Part shown: piece after piece, positions 11,554 through 23,230 of the stretch
How the letters are laid out: each line of letters opens with the position of its first letter
Position numbering within the stretch: the first letter of the stretch is position 1
NCBI RefSeq assembly: GCF_024586455.1
Contig: NC_065920.1
Coordinates: 70,650,821 to 70,714,820 of the forward strand
Reading direction: 5' to 3'
Length of the DNA stretch: 64,000 nt
Source: Bactrocera neohumeralis
Lineage: Eukaryota > Arthropoda > Insecta > Diptera > Tephritidae
Translations under genes and position numbers: made by a program
The notes under the pieces: generated by a model
Seen by the model: the letters and a program-made list of their open reading frames with translations, nothing else
Database searches by the model: none
What the model was told of the DNA's origin: nothing

Positions 11554-13009
11554 GGTTATAATTACGAGAAAAAAATAATATTTGAGGTATTTAGAGGGTT
11601 GTAAGTAGCTCAAAATGCATGCTTTTAACGGAAAGCATTTATAATTAATTATATTTTGTACCTATTTTACACCAACACAAGTTTTCTTTAATCCTCTGAG
11701 AATTGTGGAATTCAAAAATCGAACGAACGAAAAATTGATGTGATCGCCTAAAAGTATGCCCGGACATATAATGTGAAGCAGATTATTTATTTAGGAGAGT
11801 GTTCCTAGTATTCCAATATCTAGTGTTCCTATTAGAATATCCTTAATGCTAACACAACATACACTGGGTATAACCATTTCACCATAACATGAATTCTACG
11901 CTTTCTACTTGCAGTTAAGTAAGAGCATTTCACTCAAATTATAAACCAAGTGCAAAACTACACTGCCACACACTCACACATATATATATATATATATCAA
12001 ATCAGGTTGAGCCAAGCAGCTCGCATAACAACTCATCAGGACCAACGCCAGCGTGCAGATGAATGCGAGATGAGCGCCGAGCATGAATTGAGCAGTCAGT
12101 GACTTGGATTGTGATGCGGCTAACACACTTTTGTGTAAATTCTACAATTTCCTATGCATGAATGGCTGAATGAATTGCCACACGGAGCTGACCAGTTATA
12201 CCGACGAGGCACCGACGCTCACACACAAGCATTTGCATGAGTATGTGTGATTGTGTGACTGTCTGCATGTGAAACTGAAAATTGCTGCATGCTTTCAGGC
12301 GTCAGTCATTGCTGCACTCTACACTAAGTTCATTAAACCGAATGACTTGTATTAAATATTGTTGTTGTTGCTTTAATTACACACAGTCGAGTTGTTGTGC
12401 CGCATAACACATGCACAGTGTAATTGCAGTGCACTCACACACACACACACATACAGAGAAACATGCATTTACAATTATGTTATGGAAATATTTTGCGGTT
12501 GTAGCTGTAGTGGTTGTTGTTGTTAAGTGTAAGTACTATTGTTGTTGCCACTATTGTTTGTAATATTATTAGTGTTATTACTGTGTTGTCTCATTGTGTG
12601 GTTGTTGTTTTTGTTGTTCCTGTGTGGCTGTTAATGACAGCGCCATAATATGTTCGCCGCTTCTTGGAATTTGCTTTTCATTGCTGAGCACTGCTCTTAA
12701 TGTGCCTTGTTGTTTTTGTTTTTGCTGGCTTCAAAGTGGTTATTTATGCCTTATTACTGCTTGTTACAGCATCTGGACGTGTTGTCGCTCACACAATAAT
12801 GATGGATATTTTTATTAATATGCTCATTTAGTAGCTCATTTAGGTGCCCATTCTGGTTATGTTTATGGTTAAAATGCGAAATAATATCGTGCTTGCAGTT
12901 ATATATTACATTTGTTGTTTTTTATGTGCTGTCATAAATTGGTAATGATATTTTAAATCCTGTGGAACATGTTTATACTGATTTCAATTATTTTCAGCAA
13001 CAAAATTAA
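11554..13009. other. Unique-looking stretch with microsatellites
   Basis: No gene recognised. It holds a TA repeat at 11982-11998, a CA run near 12436-12450 and dispersed GTTGTT repeats from 12360 to 12740. The 74-codon frame at 12594-12818 is Cys/Leu-rich because of the GTT/TGT text and is not convincing as a protein. Probably receptor-gene intron. Confidence 0.45.
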
Positions 13010-13765
13010 CATTGACGAGTTTTTTTCAAATTTCGTCAGTGATCCGTTTGCGAGAACATTGTTCTATTCGGAAATACCTTGATATTATACGTGGAATGCA
13101 TCGTCGAAGTACTAGTTAGGTAGAAAGCAAGGCAAACCAGTAGATGGACATCCAGTTGTGTTCTCAACTAATTAATTAAGACGAATTTTCACAATCCATC
13201 CGAAAAAAACACGATTGCTTTTAACTTCGGTTGCTATTGATTAATGTAAGCGGTTCAACTTTATTTGAGTCATTGTTTACTGTGAATGGTGCGGTGTGTG
13301 CAAGTTTTTGAGAATCAAGCCAGCAATTACAATTGCTAGAACATAATAATCACTGGAATCAAACGATGGACGATGCGATAGCTACTTCGAATGCAAACGA
13401 AGTTCGCACACTTTTCGCTATGATCATTTCGACATATCAGCCTTCAAAACCGCGTCAATTATGGGATACGAACAAAAATGACATTGCCGAAGACATTTTA
13501 CATCGTATTCGCTAAGAATTGGAAATGGTTCAATTCCGGTTGATACTTCCGGTGGTTTGATATCAATTCCATCTACCGTTTATCAATTCACGAAAGATAA
13601 ACTCATCACGAATGTTCAGGCATTGGACAAATTATCGTAACTCCGATAGCTGCCAAAAATACCGATGTTAATGACTTAAACTGGAAGATTCAAGAAATCA
13701 AATTCCGGGAGACTTACTCATGCAAATCGATCAACCAACCAAATGACAATCGATCAAACCATCTT
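13010..13765 (+). mobile_element. Second Helitron fragment (RepHel pieces, internally deleted)
   Basis: Translations in shifting frames give Helitron protein blocks in order: SDPFARTLFYSEIP (near 13040-13080), GKPVDGHPVVFST, then HPKNTDCFYLRLLLINVSGP, an open frame 13333-13515 with LEHNNHWNQTMDDAI and ending EDILHRIR, then RIGNGTIPVD (13520-13550), and a late helicase-side block VNDLNWKIQE near 13670. The whole ATPase centre between EDILHRIR and GNGTIPVD is deleted. It is a different copy from the one at 897-4222 and diverged from it. Neither Helitron end was found. Confidence 0.82.
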
Positions 13766-14033
13766 TTTCTACAATGAAGACGAAACCAATGAAAAGGCCA
13801 GAATGATTTATTATTCAGTGGAATTTCAGTTCAATTTTCACTTCCAGTGAAAATTGCTTTCAGATGACAATCAACAGGATAGTCGCATAGTGCATCAATG
13901 CTATTGGCATCTCAAAGTTGGAAACCATAATTTTCTGTATACCGAACGAAAAAATAAAACCTAAACGCTAAGGGTTATAATTTCATGCAGGACAACCATT
14001 TTTAAACAGTAAGGAAGACATGAAACCGTTAAA

Positions 14034-14991
14034 ACAAGTTCAAGTGTCACCGAACATTTTATACTGTGATAAAGTATAATCGAGATTTCATTATCCGTCA
14101 TTACATATTTTTCAAATACCGATTTTTGTAAAGTTTTATTCCGCTATCATCATTGGTTCCTAATGTATATATTGTACAGAGAAGGCATCAGATGGAATTC
14201 AAAATAGCGTTATATTGAAGAAGGCTGGCTGAACCGATTTCACCATATTTCGATTTGTCATCAGGTGTTAAGAAAAATTATATACAATTTCAAATCGGTA
14301 GTAGTTCTGAGATATGGTTTGGTCCAGTGGCGGCGCTAATTTTCAATTTTTGAGAAAAGCCTGAGTGCAGCTTCCTTTGCCATTTCTTCTGTAAAATTTA
14401 GTGTTTCTGACGTTTTTTGTTAGTCCGTTAACGTACTTTTAGTGATTTTCAACTTAACCTTTGTATGGGAGGTGGGCCTGGTTATTATCCGATTTCTTCC
14501 ACTTTTAAACTGTATATGGAAATGCCTGAAGGAAACGACTCTATAGAGTTTGGTTGACATAGCTATAGTAGCTTCCGAGATATGTACAAAAAACTTAGTA
14601 GGGGGCGGGGCCAAGCTCACTTTTTCAAAAAAATTAGGTCCAAATATGCCCCTCCCTAATGCGATGCTTTGTGCCAAATTTCATTTTTTTATCTTTATTT
14701 ATGGCTTAGTTATGACACTTTATAGGTTTTCGGTTTTCGCCATTTTGTGGGCGTAAAAGTGGGCCGATTTTGCCCATCTTCGAACTTAACCTTCTCATGG
14801 AGCCAAGAAATACGTGTACCAAGTTTCATTATATCTAAATTTTTACTCAAGTTACAGCTTGCACGGACGGACGGACAAACAGACATCCGGATTTCAACTC
14901 TACTCGTCACCCTGATCACTTTGGTATATATAACCCTATATCTGACTCTTTTAGTTTTAGGACTTACAAACAACCGTTATGTGAACAAAAA
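14034..14991 (-). repeat. Interspersed repeat family B, copy 2 (inverted)
   Basis: Reverse complement of the family B sequence: AACAAGTTCAAGTGTCACCG, CGAACATTTTATACTGTGAT at the left, the GTGGGCGTAAAAGTGGGCCG block near 14746, the GCACGGACGGACGGACAAAC tract near 14860, and ACAAACAACCGTTATGTGAA at the right. It stops just short of the inverted-repeat end (TTTTATACTCTCGC) at its right side. It lies directly after the second Helitron fragment region. Confidence 0.85.
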
Positions 14992-15324
14992 ATGTCTCAC
15001 TGAAATATGTCAACGAGCGTACCAAATGAAGTCTTTCAAGTATCACACGCAGTGTGGCAGTCTGAAAATATTACAGTGAATAAAAAAGAGTAAGACTTTT
15101 TAATTTTAATTTCGCGAAAAGATTGATTCGTCGAAATATTTGTTTCCAAATTGGTATCACTGTCAGTGACATCTGTGCCAAGTGTTACATCAAAATAATC
15201 ATGAGTATTTAGTATACGCTTGTCTTGCTGAAGTATGTAAAGTGCATTCACCGTTTTTTTATGACTAGTAAAATTATTCAAGAAAGTAGTTCCATTAAGT
15301 TCTGTGTCCGAAATCAATTTTCTG

Positions 15325-15905
15325 GTGGCGAAACGTGCAGAATGTTAGAAAAGGCCTTCCGCAATAATTGTTTGTCACGAGTAAGTATTTTTGAGTAGTA
15401 CAAATTATTGAAAGAAGATCGAGAAAGCGTTGACGACGAACGACGTCCGGGACGGTCATTAACATCAACTCAATGAAATAATGGTATTGGTGCTCGAGGA
15501 TTGACGATGAACAGTCAGATATCTCATCGTTAGAATATCAGAAAGATCAGTGAAAACCATTTTTAAAAATAATTTGGGCCTAAGAAAAGTGAAAGGATGA
15601 TTGTGAAACAATACTTTCCGACTACCACAATACGAGTATCATGAAACATATCATTCCTGACAATGTGTTTTGGATCTACAAGTATGTTCAAGACTCGGAA
15701 ACAGACGATTTAGCTCTGTGGGACTTCTGGTTATACAACAAACTCAAACGACCACTTTGGATAAACCGTTTTGAGTCAATTGAAACTTAAAATTGACTTT
15801 AGCAACTATTTCAAGGAAAGGAGAAAACGTTGGCACAAGTGTATTGGGGTCAAGGGGAATTACTTTGAGGGGAACGACTTAGACTTTGTTGAATAACTTA
15901 AGAAT
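15325..15905 (+). mobile_element. Mariner-like element, internally deleted
   Basis: Plus-strand blocks: MLEKAFRNNCLSR and a DDERRPGRSLTST block (helix-turn-helix part, near 15337-15470), then MKHIIPDNVFWIYKY near 15640-15685 (first catalytic block, Asp kept), then directly LALWDFWLYNKLKRPL near 15710-15765 (third catalytic Asp kept), then ERRKRWHKCI and GNYFEGNDLDFVE near 15815-15895. The section with the second catalytic Asp is missing. Several stops. The end resembles the copy at 39.2-39.6 kb, suggesting one family. Confidence 0.78.
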
Positions 15906-17030
15906 TTTAAAATTATGAACAAGGTATATAATAATATCCATGAATAGACTGGTATAATATGGGTCATTAATGTGGTTTAAATTTTCAATCCCAACGTAGC
16001 ACTGCAAACTTAACAATATTGTGCAAAATTATTTGAGAATATTTTGTGCCGCTTTGACAACATCAAACACAACAAAAAAGGTACGACTTAGGCTATATGA
16101 AGATAATTTTGGAATTGGAAGATAATTTTGAATTGGAAGGCCTTGAAACTCGCCACTTACTATAACATGACATTTTTTTATGAAATTTTTACAAAGAGGT
16201 AGCTCCTTCAAAATGAAGAACACTGTATCAAAAAATCTACTTCTCTTGGATTTGTCTATGTTCTCACATCGACTGGAGATATGTGGTCGAAGCGAAGTCG
16301 CTGAACAAAAGGCACTGAGAGCTATTTCGCGGATGGGTCTTGCACTTTGAAAGGTCGTTGTAGGAATTTTCTGCAAAAAGCACTCCGTCAAGCATAAGTT
16401 CCGGCTACCGGTTCACTGTACCTTCACACAGTTGAATATGCCATTAAGATAGTCCTCCAGCTGAGTGGCAATACTAGCATTGATCTATTTCCCTTACACT
16501 CAAAATGAATGAAGGACTGCCAGCAATCATCAATAATTATCAAACTCGTTTGGTTTCATTTTTTGTTATCAAACTTGTTTGGCTGCCTGGTCTTAGCGAA
16601 ATCGCTAAACACTGCAAAGCCAATGATTAGGCGCTCTTCTCCCCTTTTCATAGGATCGGGGCGGAGCTATTTCCAGGCACATTGCTCGATTATGTACAAG
16701 CGACTGACGACTTTTTGATTTCGCATAAGCTTGGCAAGCATTCGGGCACAACTAGCTCCTGTGGAGTTGCAAGATCGTTCTGAGTTAGAACAGAAATTCA
16801 ATAAACTTTTTGCTTTTATGAAGGTTTATCTTGCTGCAATCGTAAGAGTTCTTATTGTGTGCGAACTTATAAACCAACTGGACATTGTTAAACCTTTGAG
16901 AGACTGAGTTTGAAACACCTTGGCAGTAAAAAATCTTCGACGAACCTGTTGGCATGGTTAAAGCTAAGTAGTTTTTAGCTATCACAATGATCCGGTGTTC
17001 TCAGTTGTCCAAGTGGTATCCTTATTGTGC
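15906..17030. other. Unassigned stretch with a 120-codon minus-strand frame
   Basis: A minus-strand open frame at 16391-16029 has ordinary amino-acid composition (Ser, Phe, Lys, Arg, several Cys) and continues upstream in the same frame to about 16475, interrupted by one stop. No known motif is recognised. It could be a fragment of a transposon protein or chance. The rest of the interval (16500-17030) shows short open pieces in several frames, again suggestive of a decayed element. Confidence 0.35.
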
Positions 17031-17951
17031 TTTTTATACTCTCGCAACAATGTTGCTAAGGCGAGTATTATAGTTTTGTTCACATAACGGTTGTTTGCTC
17101 TCTAAAAGAGTCAGATGGCCAGTTATATATACCAATGATCCATTGGACGAGGTAGAGTCAAACTGGTGATGTCTGTCGTCCGTCCGTCTGTCCAATGTCC
17201 GTCCAACCGTCCGTAATGTTCGCTTGAAAAAATTGAGATATCATGATGAAACTTGGTACACGTATTCCTTGGCTCCATAAGAAGTTAAGTTCGAAGATGG
17301 GCAAAATCGGCCCTGCCTGGTCCCACAAAATGGCGAAACATAACTAAGCCATAAATAAAGATATTAAAGTGAAATTTGCACAAAGGATCGCATTAAGGAG
17401 GGGCATATTTGGACGCAATTGTTTTGGAAAAGTGGGTGTGGCCCCGCCCCCTACTAAGTTGTTTGTACATATCTCGGAAACTAAATGGAAGAAATCGTTG
17501 TAACCACCTCCCATTGGTTATTTCGCACTAAAAGTGGCGTTAACCGATTTGGGCAAAAACGTAGAAACACTAAATTTTACGGAAGTGGAGAAGGAAGCTG
17601 CACCCAGGCTTTTTAAAAATTGAAAATGGGCGTGGCTAAACCATATCTCATTCTATAACCTTTCAATGAAATTCGGTATGAATTTTCTTAACACCCTGAT
17701 GACATGTAGAAATATTGTGAAATCGGTTCGAACTTACGCCTTCTTCCAATATAACGCTATTTTGAATTCCATCTGAGCCTTCTCTGTATAATACAGTATA
17801 AACATTAGAACCAATGATGATAGCGGAATAAAACTTACAAAAATACGGTATTTGAAAAATATGTAAATGACGAGGTATAATGAAATCTCGATTATCACTT
17901 TACCATGCGCGTATAAAATGTTCGGTGACAAGAATCCTTATTCCTTACTTT
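17031..17951 (+). repeat. Interspersed repeat family B, copy 3 (with many small deletions)
   Basis: Starts TTTTTATACTCTCGCAACAATG and ends GCGCGTATAAAATGTTCGGT then CCTTACTT. It aligns along its length with copy 1 at 8736 but lacks numerous short pieces (for example the CGCCGCCCACTTATGGACCA block near 17640). The left end keeps the full inverted-repeat motif TTTTATACTCTCGC (17032-17045). Confidence 0.82.
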
Positions 17952-19526
17952 TATATAATGCAATGAATCCTATAATCCAACGTCATCTAAGCCTGCATTG
18001 AGTTCTCGCTCGTTTTCCTGGTGTTGCAAAAAAATGAGACATATACAATATTTTTTTAAACTTTCTCTGAGCCATACCATCGGCTATAAAACTACTGTAT
18101 TTTTTTCAAAATAATTAAAATGCCTGATGTCTACATCAATTCAGCTTATATATGCATGCAAAACAGCACTCTGTATATAAAATTGTCACAATAACTCCAT
18201 AAGAGAAACAACAAAGCTAGGAAAACTAAACTACATTTTTCCTAACCAAAAAATGTCAACCTAACTATATGCATTTGCAAAAACACATGTCCATTCTCAT
18301 ATATATATACCAAATCTGTATACTATATATATATATTCGTTTAATTTCATATTTTAATTTATGCCTCACTCTTTATATTATGTTCTAACATATTTTTAAA
18401 AGCTCTCGGAAAGCCGTAACTGCATTAAATAATATCAGACTGTCTAACTTTTATGAGTTGAAAATTGCCAATTGAATTAGAAGAGATTTTTCAAGTAGCG
18501 AAATGTTATGAAAAATAACGAGACTTTTTTATGACATATGTACATGTATACATATACATATATATCACACATATTTGTTGGAATTTCACTTGCAGCAGTG
18601 ACGAGTATTTTTCGTCGAATTTTAATTTAGTTTTCCTCCATTTTTGCACTTCACTGTGCTCGCAAGCGCGAAAGTGTGCGAAATATTAAAAAAATATAGA
18701 GACTCGTAAATATTTTTGCTGGCTGCTGAGAGTGCTCCAAAATATATTTCTACATATTTTTGATATACAACTGAGGGTGCAAAATATGTTTACAATATTT
18801 TAATAGAGCTCAACGCGCGCAACACTGCAGCAACCAAGTGGGATGCGCTTGTAAACTAAGGGAATGTAAAAAAACTCGAGAAAAAAGTTAAAAAAAAGAA
18901 ACAAAAAAACAAAAAAAATTACAAAAAATTTTAATAAAAATCAAAATGAAATATAAATAAAACAAAAACTTGAACAGCGTGTCTAAAAGCAATCTGCGTC
19001 AGAACACATGCACCAAATTGCTTGCAACCCGCCGAAAATAATCAAAAACAGCCGCATTGGAAGCAAAGCATTGTCTAACTAAACTCCACAACAGCTGCGG
19101 CAAATAACGGTACAGAAACAGAGCATACAAAAATTTGGCGAAAAACAATTAACGCGACTCAACTTGTAAAGCGAGTACATAAACTTACACAATAGCGCTA
19201 TATTTGTGAGTGTTTGTGGTGTGAGTGCATACATTTAGGCGCACAATATTTCTTTTTTTTTCGTTAGAATAATACAACAAGAAATTTACACAATATATTG
19301 GTACAAGGATAGCGGTGAAATTGGAAAATCTGCGCTGAGCGGAGTGGGTTGTCCTTCACTGATTGCGAGGGAGGCATTAAAATGGGGTGGGAGAGTAAGG
19401 CAGCACACAAAAAATTGCTAACTGTTAGGGATATATTTATTCTACATCCATATATGGATGTAAATATATATGTATATACATCTATATATGTATATAGAAA
19501 CTGATATCTGTATGTACTTTTGAAGG
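17952..19526. other. AT-rich unique-looking stretch
   Basis: No gene recognised. Contains TA-rich microsatellites (18299-18335, 18540-18565), an A-rich run at 18885-18970 and a perfect palindrome at 19443-19462. Likely intron. Confidence 0.45.
19443..19462. repeat. Perfect 20-bp palindrome
   Basis: TACATCCATATATGGATGTA equals its own reverse complement. It is followed by more TA/TATATG text with partial dyad symmetry up to about 19496. No known function is inferred. Confidence 0.9.
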
Positions 19527-20390
19527 CTGTTTAGGTTAGATGGGTGATCTAGAGAGATCGCACGTGGTCTGTTATATGTAGTCCTTTGTGAAGCCATACA
19601 AAAAAAGAACTCCTGTGTTCGAACATATAAATTAACAAAACGCTTAGTGGCCAATACAAATGTGCGCATGCGTTTATTTTTTATTCCCGGAAGTTCGGTG
19701 GAATATCTAAACGTATGCGCACACAAGTGTTTAAGCTTTGGGCCTTTCAAACACTGGACTGTCACGAAGGAAGTGTTAAGTTGTTTCCACTCCGTCTTCA
19801 TCCATACAGTTCCTGCATCTGGCGTCTGATAAGATTCCCAGCCTTACAGCAGGGACGCCAATAGAGCAATTAACTGTTAAAACCTCCACAAGTAGGAAGA
19901 GGCTAGCTTTGCTGAGAGCAAAGAGATCCTGCCTCAGCGCTGGCTAAGCAAGAAAATACGGGAGCACAGACCCACTCTCATTCTACTGATAGCGGTTCTT
20001 GGGTGACTTTCTTTGCCAGCTCATTAGCCTGACAATTTCCTGCGATTCTGCAACCATATCCCTTCCGAAGATGTCTGCGGGCACCATGTGCAAAAGGACA
20101 CTAAGTGCCATGTTTGGCGTGGACATTAGTGCACCACTTATGCTAATAAGTGTCATCCATTGAACGCTCTCGAGTTTCTCTGCAAGTGTGATCTTTTTTA
20201 GACCTTTCCACCACATAAAGGCTCCATAGAACATAATGGACTGGACTATGGTATCGTAGAGTTAGAGGACCAATTTCGATGAGAGATCCCTTTTGCCAAT
20301 GGCTCCTCTAAAACTGTATTCGGCAATCGATGCCTTTTTTGCTTTCTCTTCGATATTTGGCTTCCATGAAAGCTTCCTATCCAGATACCC
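19527..20390 (-). mobile_element. R1/LOA-type LINE 3' fragment
   Basis: Minus-strand frames resemble the end of a LINE ORF2. The frame at 20234-19983 starts MFYGAFMWWKGLKK and continues LISISGALMSTPNMALSVLL then MVPADIFGRDM, the typical region after the reverse transcriptase palm. The frame at 19801-19645 holds a KHLCAHTFRYSTEL block from the far C-terminus. The 3' end is near 19527, where GGTTAGA-type text typical of tails of this family begins. Frames are broken between the two parts. The same family occurs at 54.7-56.2 kb. Confidence 0.75.
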
Positions 20391-20839
20391 TCTCCGAGCA
20401 TATTATTTAGATTAGATCACTAATTAGACTAGATTATTGCCCTTTTTGAGCTATATTCTCATATAGCCATAATAAATACTTCAGATCGGACTCCTATAGC
20501 ATATATCTTCGTTTCAAGCTGACTGATCAAATTCTTCCAATAGCTTCGTTATATCCGTTTTATGCTAATAAAAATGCCATTGTGAGGGGTAATAGCAAGA
20601 AGCCTAAGTTAAATTCTTTTCTTGCCAAAATTGTGATAGTTGAACATTTTCAATTTATCTGCCATTATGACGTAGCGCTTACTTACAAATATCAACCGGA
20701 TAGAAGTAGCAGTGGCAGCTCCCACAGCAGTTTTTTTAACAGAAAATGAGCAAACTCCGATTTTAATTACAACTAAATACAGTTTCTTTGACGCCGTTCT
20801 TTAAAGATAGTTGGAAAATTCATTTTCATTCACCAGTAG
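20391..20839. other. Unassigned stretch
   Basis: No gene or repeat recognised between the LINE fragment and the mariner fragment. Confidence 0.35.
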
Positions 20840-21195
20840 TTAGTGCGTGATACTAAGTTGTTGGTCATACGCATAAAAGCACATCTCTCACCAGTGACGA
20901 TTTCTAAGAATTTTTATGTAACTACTAAGTCAAAGCATCACCTCAACCTCAGCTTTTTTTGGTACTTTAACACTTTATTACACTAGACATTAATCGAAAT
21001 GTGTGAAGTCGATCCCTAGGAGATTTTGAGATCATCTGCCATTTCTCTGATGCCTACATCCGATTTCTAAGAACTCGTTTTCAAACTTTTACGATGTTAA
21101 CGTCATCAACAGAAGTCCAACACGTAAGAACACTTTTCGATGACTACACGACTTGCACTAAATACTTTGTGCCACTGAAATACTTGTGTTCAAAA
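20840..21195 (-). mobile_element. Mariner-like transposase N-terminal remnant
   Basis: The minus strand near 21080-21020 reads DVGIREMADDLKIS, a signature of the second helix-turn-helix of mariner transposases, flanked upstream by SVDDVNIVKV and an HKYFSG block near 21190-21170. Stops and frameshifts throughout. The catalytic part is absent on this strand. A plus-strand catalytic fragment follows at 21.5 kb, so this may be one rearranged insertion or two. Confidence 0.65.
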
Positions 21196-21499
21196 TAGAC
21201 TCCCAATAACACTTCTGCAACATTTACAGTGATTCCGTAGCCATGATGCCATTGGAAACATAAAATTTCAAGCAAACTTGTTGTTCTATTATTGCTAAGA
21301 TAAAAATCGCCAGACAAACTTCTCGCGATCAAACTTCAGACGAACTTAAAAAATTATTCAAGTAGAGGTACTTTTTTCAATAGCCTTCTTTTGATGTGAC
21401 GTGAGCCGTGTCAAGCTCTCATGAAATTTATGTTCAGTATTATTTGACATTTTATCGAAGAAAGATTTACTTGTCTTGTGCAAGAACTAAAGCCGCTCA

Positions 21500-21960
21500 A
21501 TCTTTCCAAGCGAAATGATTTCACTCTTTGGGTTCTTGAAAAGTTCCAAGAAGATAAGATATTTTCGAGCCGAATTTTGTTCAGCGATTAGGCGCATATC
21601 TGGCTCAATAGGGCATGTAAACGAGCAAAATTTCCTAAAGATATTCACAATTTACCCTTTCATTTGGTGTGTTTGTGGGGCCGCTGTAATCATCGGTCCA
21701 TATTTCTTCAAAAATGACACCTGTGAGGATGCAACCGTCAATGACTATTTCATGCCTGCAATTGTAACTCGTGATCTCGACGACTTATGGTTTCAACAAA
21801 ACGGCGCCGCTTACCAGTCGAAATGTTCGAATGAGTCATTAAAATTTAGACTCAACGAAAGGACCGTCTGATACGTAGCCGCGGTCAACTTTGGAAAGAG
21901 ATAATCTTATTAAATTTAAAGTTACTGTGTTTTTTCTTTCAAAATTAGGGAAGCTTGAAA
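21500..21960 (+). mobile_element. DDE (mariner/Tc1-like) transposase fragment
   Basis: The open frame 21515-21871 contains GPYFFKNDTCEDATVND followed by FMPAIV and LDDLWFQQNGAAYQSK. The last block carries the second catalytic position of this transposase type, normally QQDGA, and here it is QQNGA, so the Asp is replaced by Asn. A similar fragment with the same Asn is at 40.26-40.62 kb. No inverted ends identified. Confidence 0.72.
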
Positions 21961-22479
21961 ATAACCACTTTTGTAACATCCCGTGAAATTTCTGTCTGAA
22001 AGTTTCGTTCGTGTTCGAGCTTGTCTAAGGTTTACTTTAGTTTTACATAAATTTTAGATTTTTTAGGGTCTATAACACGACTATTTGTGGTACTACCATA
22101 TATTTTGGAAGAAAAAAAAAAACAAAAAATTAACGGCATTCGACAATTTACTGTCAACTTCCACTTTAGTTATGTGCTCCGATAACATAGCGCCCACTCC
22201 TCTCCCCTCCCATCCACTCTTAAATCCTCGTACTGTCACAAAGCGTTCGAACAACTGAGGCGTATTTGATTTACAAGTGCGACGCGGCAGACAAGCTCCG
22301 CTGCAATACATTAGCAAAGCACAGGCTAAAAACTTTCAAAATTACATACACAAACACAGTGGAGTATTTGTAGGCCTAACAGTCCATGCGACAAGGAACG
22401 TTGACGCAACTAATCCCGGACATATGGCTGAAGTCAGCTTTGAGCGCAGAGACCCCAGCGCAACATTGTGGAGTTACAG

Positions 22480-23230
22480 CAACAAATGTAATGCAACAAC
22501 AATATAGATGAAGTTACAATAACAAAGGTGGTGTTACAACAACAACAGCGCAAGTTAAATACCAAAACACCAGTAGCAACAATAACAACAAAAGTACAGT
22601 AACAACAACAATGTAGTAAAAACAGCAACAAAGTATAGCAACAACTAAAGTAAGTAAAGTAGGTAGAGAAACAACAAGAAAAGTGGATAAGCAACAACAA
22701 CAAAAACAATGAAATAACAACAATAAGTTTTGAGTTACAACAGCAACAAAATTGAATATGTAAAAAATAAACAATATTCAAGTAACAACAACAACTAAAG
22801 TGGAATAAGTGAAAAGGGAAAATAACAACAACAACAAAAATATTGCTACAACAACAACAACCAAGTATCGACATCTAAAGTGGAATAAATTAATAGAGAA
22901 AACAACAACAACAAAAGTATTGGTACAACAACAACATCTAAGTTGCAACAATTCAAGTGGAATAAATGAAAAAAAAAAAACAACAACAAAATAATTGGCA
23001 CAAAAGCAATGCTAAAGCAACAACACAACTAAGTAACAACAACTAAAATGGAATAAGTGAAAGATGGAAACCAATAACAACAAAACTATAGGTACAACAA
23101 CAATACTGAAGTAACAACAACAATAACGGTCAATGTAAAACAGCAACAACCACGAAGAAACAACAATAAAATATATTAACAACAACAACACAAAATTTAC
23201 AACAACAACAGTAGAACAAGAACCACCACC
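22480..23230 (+). repeat. CAA-rich degenerate tandem array
   Basis: About 750 bp dominated by AACAACAACAA on the plus strand. On top of the trinucleotide there is a longer period of about 77-91 bp marked by GTGGAATAA at 22800, 22880, 22957 and (as ATGGAATAA) 23048, each followed by an A-rich run and then a GGTACAACAACAAC-like segment. The long minus-strand frames here (up to 188 codons) are products of the repeat and not genes. Confidence 0.85.

Noticed and set aside
11398..11604. 68-codon frame with a repeated peptide
   Set aside because: The repetition comes from an 18-bp duplication inside a non-coding interspersed repeat.
22434..22874. 146-codon Cys/Leu/Val-rich minus-strand frame
   Set aside because: Product of the AACAAC repeat read in reverse; a trinucleotide repeat rarely contains stops in this frame.
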